From Methanosarcinaceae archaeon UBA470 (GTDB lineage: Archaea > Halobacteriota > Methanosarcinia > Methanosarcinales > Methanosarcinaceae), in contig DAKU01000052.1 of assembly GCA_002508425.1 (NCBI GenBank), forward strand, positions 1 through 20,880: DNA of 20,880 nt, read 5' to 3'. Both the position numbers and the translations under genes were made by a program. The notes below the pieces were generated by a model, which searched no databases, was not told where the DNA came from, and saw nothing but the letters and a program-made list of their open reading frames with translations. This document shows positions 16,220 through 20,880 of the stretch, piece by piece (within the stretch, counting starts at the first letter, position 1; each line of letters starts with the position of its first letter).

Positions 16220-16771
16220 ATGACGGAATACAATATTAAGATCGAGAATGTGGTTGCCTCTACAAAACTTGCTGATGAATTTGATTTAACAAAGATCGAG
16301 GCGGAATTCGAAGGTGCTGAATATAACAAACAGAAATTCCCTGGTCTGGTATACCGGGTCTCTGAACCCAAGGCTGCATTCCTGGTCTTTACTTCCGGAA
16401 AGGTTGTGTGTACCGGAGCAAAGAACGTGGCTGATGTCCACACAGTAATAAGCAACATGGCCAAGAAGCTCAATGAAATTGGTATAAAGACCATAAAGGA
16501 GCCCGAAATTACCGTACAGAACATTGTAGCTTCTGCAGATCTTCACGCCGTGCTCAACCTTAATGCGATCGCTATAGGTCTTGGTCTTGAGAATATAGAA
16601 TACGAACCTGAGCAGTTCCCCGGACTTGTATATCGTATCTATGAACCAAAAGTAGTTGTTCTTATTTTCAGTTCTGGAAAACTTGTGGTAACTGGCGGGA
16701 AAACACCTCAGAACTGTGCGGAAGGCGTTGAAGTAGTAAAACAGCAGCTTGACAGTATGGGACTTCTCTAA
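16220..16771 (+). CDS. tbp: TATA-box-binding protein TBP
   Basis: A 183-residue general transcription factor that bends TATA-box DNA and recruits TFB and RNA polymerase. The saddle-like two-repeat structure is plain: ENVVASTKLADEFDLTKI with KFPGLVYR and SGKVVCTGAK in the first half, and QNIVASADLHAVLNLNAI with QFPGLVYR and SGKLVVTGGK in the second. Length is normal for archaeal TBP. ATG 16220 is supported by TGAGGA 6 bases upstream. It has its own TATA-rich promoter, and the glycosyltransferase gene follows after 11 bases, so the two are probably co-transcribed. Methanosarcina species carry several TBP genes (recalled), so this may be one of a set. Confidence 0.97.
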   Translation: MTEYNIKIENVVASTKLADEFDLTKIEAEFEGAEYNKQKFPGLVYRVSEPKAAFLVFTSGKVVCTGAKNVADVHTVISNMAKKLNEIGIKTIKEPEITVQNIVASADLHAVLNLNAIAIGLGLENIEYEPEQFPGLVYRIYEPKVVVLIFSSGKLVVTGGKTPQNCAEGVEVVKQQLDSMGLL

Positions 16772-16782
16772 AGGGTAGCATC

Positions 16783-17703
16783 TTGTCGGAAAAAGACGTC
16801 TGCATACTTATTCCCACACTTAACGAAGGAGCTACGATAGCTCAGCTAATAAGGGATTTCAGGTCTGAAGGGTTCAATAATATAGTGGTCATTGACGGAA
16901 ATAGTACCGATAAGACCAGGGAACTTGCAAAGGCCGAAGGAGCCCGGGTGATAGTGCAAAAGGGAGAAGGCAAAGGACAGGCTGTCCAGGAAGCCTTTGA
17001 AAGAGTAGATAATGAGTATCTGGTAATGCTTGATGGGGATGGTACTTACCTCGCATCGGACGTTCATGCAATGCTGGCTCCGGTATTCGAAGGGAGAGCA
17101 GAACATGTGATCGGAAACAGGCTGGTAAACTTCGAAAAAGGAGCTTTTCCAGGTCTTAACCTGATAGGTAATAAACTCATCAATCGCCTGTTCAGTATGG
17201 CATACAGACAACATCTCAAAGATATATTGACAGGATATAGAGCTTTCACGAGAGATGTTTACAAATCTTTTGATTTGAAGGAAATGGGATTTGAAGTAGA
17301 GTCAGAAATGACAATACAGAGCATTAAACTTGATCATATGATAGAGGTAGTCCCAATATCTTATCTTTGCCGTAAGTCAGATGCAGCAACCAAGCTTAAT
17401 CCTCTTAAAGATGGTTTCAGAATAGGAAAAACTATCTACCGTTTAGCCAGGTTCCATAATCCTATGTTCTATTTTGGAATGATCGGAACTATTTTTATTC
17501 TTTCCGGACTTGTAACAGGCACTTATGTGGTAGATCAATGGTTACAAGGTATCACACGCATACCTATGACAGTGCTTACTGCTTTGCTTATCATGTCCGG
17601 TTTTCAGATGTTCGTTCTGGGAATGTTAAGCGATCTTATGGTTTCGATGCATATGGAAACCATGCGCTTTCTGAGGAAACAGGATAAATCTGGAAAACAA
17701 TGA
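16783..17703 (+). CDS. aglJ: AglJ-like dolichol-phosphate glycosyltransferase (GT2, N-glycan initiation)
   Basis: A 306-residue family 2 glycosyltransferase. The N-terminal catalytic domain shows ILIPTLNEGATI, VIDGNSTD (D38-D43) and the metal-binding D84-G-D86 in MLDGDGTY, followed by ILTGYRAFTRDVY. Two hydrophobic helices, at about 228-250 and 262-288, anchor the C-terminus in the membrane. The order and wording match the haloarchaeal AglJ family, which adds the first sugar to dolichol phosphate for S-layer and archaellin N-glycans (recalled; Haloferax AglJ). The start is TTG 16783, with AAGGGT 6 bases upstream, 11 bases after the tbp stop. A general dolichol-phosphate mannose/glucose transferase role is the alternative, so the symbol is tentative. 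Many sequons in the pilin-like proteins of this window would be natural targets for an N-glycan pathway. Confidence 0.85.
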   Translation: MSEKDVCILIPTLNEGATIAQLIRDFRSEGFNNIVVIDGNSTDKTRELAKAEGARVIVQKGEGKGQAVQEAFERVDNEYLVMLDGDGTYLASDVHAMLAPVFEGRAEHVIGNRLVNFEKGAFPGLNLIGNKLINRLFSMAYRQHLKDILTGYRAFTRDVYKSFDLKEMGFEVESEMTIQSIKLDHMIEVVPISYLCRKSDAATKLNPLKDGFRIGKTIYRLARFHNPMFYFGMIGTIFILSGLVTGTYVVDQWLQGITRIPMTVLTALLIMSGFQMFVLGMLSDLMVSMHMETMRFLRKQDKSGKQ

Positions 17704-17996
17704 TCTGTATCTAACAGTGTGTTCTTTCAAAAACATCATTTTTACTTGATAACACTTCAAATCAACTTGATTTACTTTTATACAAATTCAACTTCATCTG
17801 TCTATTTATGATAGTACTTTGTTTTTACAATGATAAATGAGTCTATTGATACCAAAAAGTGATGAATTTTTTATGTAAAGGGAGAAGTCTCTGAAAATAA
17901 GTAAAGCCAACTTGATTTTAACAAAAGTTAATTTTTTAAAAAGTCTTATATAAGAGCTGTACTTTGTAGGATATAGCAATCATTGAGGAATCAATC
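17704..17996 (+). promoter_or_regulatory. Regulatory spacer upstream of the thiC-family gene
   Basis: These 293 AT-rich bases hold no credible gene. Near the right end is CTTATATAAG (17945-17954), a TATA box that predicts a transcript start near 17975 and a leader of about 22 bases with GAGGAA (17985-17990) before ATG 17997. Further upstream, AAATCAACTTGATTT (17759-17773) is a perfect 7-base inverted repeat around one base. Its right half recurs as CAACTTGATTT at 17908-17918, and ACTTGAT also occurs at 17744-17750. These could be operator sites for a thiamine or other regulator (inference). I do not see a TPP-riboswitch fold. Confidence 0.5.
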
Positions 17997-19283
17997 ATGA
18001 CAATAGTTACAGATGCAAAGAATGGTAAGATCACAGAAGAGATGAAGATCGTTGCCAAGGTAGAAGGCAAAGACCCTGAGTTCATAAGGCGCGGAATTGC
18101 TTCAGGAAGGATCGTAATCCCCATGACCCCATATAGGGACATAAGGATATGCGGTATTGGTGAAGGACTCAAGACAAAGGTCAACGCATCCATAGGTGCA
18201 TCATCAGATATAGTTGATGAAGAAATGGAAGTTAAAAAAGCAAAGGCAGCAGAGGCAGCAGGCGCTGACACACTGATGGAACTCGGTACCGGAGGAGACT
18301 TCCTTGGTATCAGGAAGAAGGTATGTGACGCAATTTCCCTTCCAGTAGGTTCAGTGCCCCTCTACCAGGCATTCATCACTGCAGCAAGGAGAGACGGCTC
18401 CATTGTCCATATGACAGAGGATGACCTCTGGAGTGCAACCGAGGAACAGGCAAAGCTCGGTACGAACTTCATGGCAATTCACACTGGTGTCAACAACATT
18501 GTCCTTGACAGGCTGAAGGCCCACGGCAGATATGGTGGTCTCTGCTCACGTGGCGGTGCATTCATGAGCTCTTGGATGCTCCACAACGATAAGGAAAACC
18601 CACTCTATGCAGACTTCGATTATCTCTGTGAGATCCTCAAAGAACATGAAGTTACCCTGTCCACAGGTAACGGAATGCGTGCCGGTGCAATCCACGACGC
18701 AACTGACAGAGCACAGATCCAGGAACTTATCATCAACTCCGAATGCGCACAGAAAGCACACGACAAATACGACCTCCAAGTCATTGTGGAAGGTCCGGGC
18801 CACGTACCACTGGACGAGGTAGAGATGAACGTCAAGCTCATGAAATCAATGAGCAATGGAAAACCATTCTACATGCTTGGTCCTCTTGTAACTGATATCG
18901 GTGCAGGTCGCGACCACATCGTAACAGCTATCGGTGCGGCAGCATCTGCAGCAGCAGGCTGTGACTTCCTCTGCTATGTAACACCTGCAGAGCACCTAGC
19001 ACTTCCAAACCTCGAAGACGTTGTAGAGGGGGTCAAGACCTCAAGAATCGCCGCACACGTCGGTGACATGGTCAAGTACAAGGAAAGCCGTGACGTGGAC
19101 CTTGCAATGGGCAGGGCACGCAGGGACCTTGACTGGGAGAAGATGTACAGTCTTGCTCTGGACCCGGTACTTGCAAGAGAGGTCAGGAACAGCAGGTCAC
19201 CTGAGGACACAGATGCATGTACAATGTGCGGTAACTTCTGTGCACTCAAGATTGTCAACAAGAGCTACAACCTCGCAAAGTAA
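17997..19283 (+). CDS. thiC: ThiC-family radical SAM enzyme (phosphomethylpyrimidine synthase or related)
   Basis: A 428-residue protein. ThiC rearranges aminoimidazole ribotide to HMP phosphate, the pyrimidine of thiamine, using a [4Fe-4S] cluster and SAM. Family blocks are visible: SVPLYQAF, FMAIHTGVN, CSRGGAFMSSWMLHNDKENP, EGPGHVPL, LGPLVTDIGAGRDHI and FLCYVTPAEHLALP. The C-terminal cluster motif is C408-T-M-C411-G-N-F-C415, that is CX2CX3C, not the CX2CX4C of long bacterial ThiC. The region usually LGDGLRPG reads TGNGMRAG here. It could therefore be a second ThiC or a BzaF-like 5-hydroxybenzimidazole synthase, which belongs to the same family and would suit a methanogen using factor III cobamide. 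It stands alone with its own promoter and terminator and uses more C-ending codons than its neighbours, suggesting high expression. Confidence 0.88.
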   Translation: MTIVTDAKNGKITEEMKIVAKVEGKDPEFIRRGIASGRIVIPMTPYRDIRICGIGEGLKTKVNASIGASSDIVDEEMEVKKAKAAEAAGADTLMELGTGGDFLGIRKKVCDAISLPVGSVPLYQAFITAARRDGSIVHMTEDDLWSATEEQAKLGTNFMAIHTGVNNIVLDRLKAHGRYGGLCSRGGAFMSSWMLHNDKENPLYADFDYLCEILKEHEVTLSTGNGMRAGAIHDATDRAQIQELIINSECAQKAHDKYDLQVIVEGPGHVPLDEVEMNVKLMKSMSNGKPFYMLGPLVTDIGAGRDHIVTAIGAAASAAAGCDFLCYVTPAEHLALPNLEDVVEGVKTSRIAAHVGDMVKYKESRDVDLAMGRARRDLDWEKMYSLALDPVLAREVRNSRSPEDTDACTMCGNFCALKIVNKSYNLAK

Positions 19284-19347
19284 TGCCGATTGGCATTACT
19301 TTCTTACTACTCTTTTTTCTATTTTTACTTCTTTTAATTTTTTTCTG
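19277..19347 (+). terminator. Hairpin plus T-rich terminator overlapping the thiC stop codon
   Basis: AAAGTAATGCC (19277-19287) pairs perfectly with GGCATTACTTT (19292-19302) across the loop GATT, an 11-base-pair stem. The stop codon TAA lies inside the left arm. T-rich DNA follows to about 19347 (TCTTTTTTCTATTTTT and later T runs). Archaeal polymerase stops on T runs; the perfect hairpin adds a clear intrinsic-type signal. Confidence 0.75.
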
Positions 19348-19427
19348 TATAGATTTAACAGATTTTTATGGGCTAGATTTATGTACTGTGCTGCAAATAT
19401 TTTTATTGTGAATAGCTGGCTGGTTGC
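19348..19427 (+). promoter_or_regulatory. Probable promoter of the first methyltransferase gene
   Basis: AAATATTTTTATT (19395-19407) lies about 27 bases before ATG 19428, the distance expected for a leaderless transcript, and I see no Shine-Dalgarno before the ATG. GATTTAACAGAT (19352-19363) and ATATTTTTATTGTGAAT (19397-19413) both recur just inside the gene (19488-19499 and 19498-19514, the latter with one mismatch). Confidence 0.35.
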
Positions 19428-20054
19428 ATGGAACAGGACTACTACTCATACATAAGGAAAATGTTTCATAGATTGTCTTATGTATATGATTTAACAGATA
19501 TTTTTATTATGAATGTCAGGACTGAAGTTGTAGATTTTACCGATGCAAAGGAAGGTGCTAAAATACTTGATGTAGCCACAGGCACTGGAAAACAAGCTTT
19601 TGCATTCGGGAAAAGAGGTTATGAAGTTGTGGGAATTGATCTTTCAGAACACATGCTGAAAGTTGCTGCAAGGAATAACGAGTATGATAATATAGGATTT
19701 ATTCTTGCTGATGCTGCAAGGCTTCCATTTATGGACCAGCATTTCGATGTGGGCTGTATTTCATTTGCCTTGCATGAAATGCCTCTAAGTATAAGAAAAG
19801 AAGTTTTACAAGAGATTGTTAGGGTCACCAGAATTGGTAGTACTATAATGATCATAGATTATTCCTCTTCATCTGAAAAAAGAGTAGGTGGGCATTTTGT
19901 CCGTTACGTTGCAAGATTGTATGAAAGCAAATATTATGCTGAATTTATACATTCTGATCTGAATTCCCTGCTTAAAGAATATGGAATAGAAGCGATCGCA
20001 GAACTATCTGCTATGTACGGAGTAGTTAGAATAATAAAATGCATCAGGAGGTAA
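19428..20054 (+). CDS. Class I SAM-dependent methyltransferase, UbiE/MenG-like
   Basis: A 208-residue methyltransferase. The short N-terminal lead (YSYIRKMFHRLSYVYDLTDI) resembles the substrate-side segment of UbiE/MenG C-methyltransferases. Motif I is I46-L-D48-V-A-T-G-T-G54, the acidic residue that holds SAM ribose is D71 in GIDLSEHML, and D95-A-A-R-L-P-F is the adenine-side motif. IRVGSTIMIIDY-like IGSTIMIIDYSSSSE ends the Rossmann core. The substrate cannot be told; in Methanosarcinales a prenyl-lipid such as methanophenazine is conceivable, but this is a guess. The gene follows the thiC terminator, so it starts a new unit, and its last codons (AGGAGGTAA) contain the Shine-Dalgarno of the next gene. 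Confidence 0.88.
   Translation: MEQDYYSYIRKMFHRLSYVYDLTDIFIMNVRTEVVDFTDAKEGAKILDVATGTGKQAFAFGKRGYEVVGIDLSEHMLKVAARNNEYDNIGFILADAARLPFMDQHFDVGCISFALHEMPLSIRKEVLQEIVRVTRIGSTIMIIDYSSSSEKRVGGHFVRYVARLYESKYYAEFIHSDLNSLLKEYGIEAIAELSAMYGVVRIIKCIRR
20046..20052 (+). promoter_or_regulatory. Shine-Dalgarno embedded in the preceding gene's end
   Basis: AGGAGGT, a full Shine-Dalgarno, runs into the TAA stop of the first methyltransferase gene and stands 6 bases before TTG 20059. It supports this unusual TTG start and suggests coupled expression of the two methyltransferases. Confidence 0.7.
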
Positions 20055-20058
20055 AATC

Positions 20059-20853
20059 TTGTACAAATGGAACCCTGCTGATTATACCACTCAGTCTTCA
20101 AACCAGCAACAATGGGCTCAGGAACTTATACCAAAGCTTGCTCTTAAGGGAAATGAAAGAATCCTGGATATAGGATGTGGGGAAGGAAAGGTCACTGCTG
20201 AGATTGCAAACCATGTGCCTCGGGGTTTTGTACTGGGTATTGACAGTTCTGATGAAATGATAACGTTTGCCCGGAGTAAATTCCCTGAAAGGGACTATCC
20301 AAATCTCACTTTTGGACTTATGGATGCAAGGAAATTGAATTTCAACAGGGAATTTGATATAGTCTTTTCAAACGCTGCTCTCCATTGGATAGTTGATCAT
20401 CGCTCAGTTCTCAAAGGCATCAAAAAGAGTTTGAAACCATCGGGCAAGGTACTGCTTCAAATGGGTGGCAAGGGGAATGCTGCAAGTACATTTGTGGTAA
20501 TTGACAAACTATTAAAAGATGAAAAATGGAGCAGGTATTTTGAAGATTTTTCTTTTCCATACGGTTTTTACAGCCCTGAAGAGTACAAGGTATGGCTGGG
20601 TGAAGCTGGCCTTGAAGCAAAGAGGATAGAACTTATACCCAAGGATATGAAACTTAAAGGCAGAAAAGGCTTATCTGGCTTTATTCGCAGTACTTGGCTT
20701 CCATATACGTTGAGAATACCTGAAGATCTGCGTAGTGAGTTCATTGATTCTTTTGTGGATGAGTATATTGAAGTACATCCTGCCGACAAAGAAGATATGG
20801 TTCATATAGGAATGGTCAGGCTGGAAGTAGAAGCTAAAAATTGCAAGACGTGA
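20059..20853 (+). CDS. Class I SAM-dependent methyltransferase, trans-aconitate-methyltransferase-like
   Basis: A 264-residue methyltransferase with the layout of the Tam (trans-aconitate 2-methyltransferase) group: start YKWNPADYTTQSSNQQQWAQ, motif I I35-L-D37-I-G-C-G-E-G43, G60-I-D62-S-S-D-E-M for SAM ribose, D-A-R-K-L-N-F and the signature SNAALHWIVDH. The C-terminal part has FYSPEEYKVWLGEAGL and RSTWLPYTLRIPEDLRSEFI, both typical of the group. The substrate is not evident; annotated Tam-like proteins in methanogens rarely have proven function. It starts at TTG 20059 with a strong Shine-Dalgarno and only 4 bases after the previous stop, so both methyltransferases form a two-gene operon. 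The remaining 27 bases of the window carry no further feature. Confidence 0.88.
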   Translation: MYKWNPADYTTQSSNQQQWAQELIPKLALKGNERILDIGCGEGKVTAEIANHVPRGFVLGIDSSDEMITFARSKFPERDYPNLTFGLMDARKLNFNREFDIVFSNAALHWIVDHRSVLKGIKKSLKPSGKVLLQMGGKGNAASTFVVIDKLLKDEKWSRYFEDFSFPYGFYSPEEYKVWLGEAGLEAKRIELIPKDMKLKGRKGLSGFIRSTWLPYTLRIPEDLRSEFIDSFVDEYIEVHPADKEDMVHIGMVRLEVEAKNCKT

Positions 20854-20880
20854 AAATATCGATTATTTCTATTCTTCTGT

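Noticed and set aside
17859..17894. Possible C/D-box sRNA: GTGATGA (17859-17865) and CTGA (17891-17894)
   Set aside because: Only 25 bases separate the boxes, and no matching C'/D' pair is visible; archaeal C/D sRNAs are usually 50-70 bases with both pairs. Chance occurrence is likely in AT-rich DNA.
17704..17996. TPP riboswitch upstream of the thiC-family gene
   Set aside because: The expected leader is only about 22 bases, and I could not find the conserved CUGAGA and related THI-box parts in the right order and distance from the gene.

Overview
The window reads as chromosomal DNA of a methanogenic archaeon, most likely of the Methanosarcinaceae (inference from gene content). It has archaeal TBP, Mre11/Rad50, an AglJ-type glycosyltransferase and haloarchaeal-type pilin-like proteins. 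TATA-like boxes lie about 25-30 bases before inferred transcript starts, and Shine-Dalgarno sites are clear in operons. Base composition is moderately AT-rich. I see no transposase, integrase, tRNA, rRNA or CRISPR array.

Left arm (1-5495, minus strand). Six tightly packed small genes encode proteins with one N-terminal hydrophobic helix and a variable, asparagine/serine/threonine-rich exterior domain. They resemble the haloarchaeal pilin-like families named DUF7287, DUF7288, DUF7261, DUF7266 and DUF7289 (recalled by motif, not searched). They look like one operon starting from a leaderless-type promoter near 5522. Downstream, after a gene-free stretch of about 295 bases, is the N-terminal part of a secreted Big-1-like protein that runs off the left edge.

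Middle (5610-16085, plus strand). This is a genome-maintenance block: mre11 and rad50 (overlapping), a coiled-coil/proline-rich protein of unknown function with its own promoter, then smc, scpA and scpB joined by an unusually short spacer and overlaps. Two features stand out: Mre11 ends in a textbook PCNA-binding PIP box at the end of a long disordered tail, and ScpB carries a C-terminal extension of about 200 residues.

Right arm (16220-20880, plus strand). A TATA-binding protein gene with a TATA-rich promoter is followed closely by an AglJ-like dolichol-phosphate glycosyltransferase gene. After about 290 bases of regulatory DNA comes a thiC-family gene with a strong terminator hairpin overlapping its stop codon, then two class I SAM-dependent methyltransferase genes. 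The AglJ-like enzyme could plausibly begin the N-glycans carried by the sequon-rich pilin-like proteins of the left arm. The thiC-family protein departs from the classical ThiC signature and might instead be a benzimidazole (cobamide lower ligand) synthase.

The best candidates for something undescribed are the motor-less six-pilin operon, the PIP-tailed Mre11, the extended ScpB and the orphan protein between rad50 and smc.
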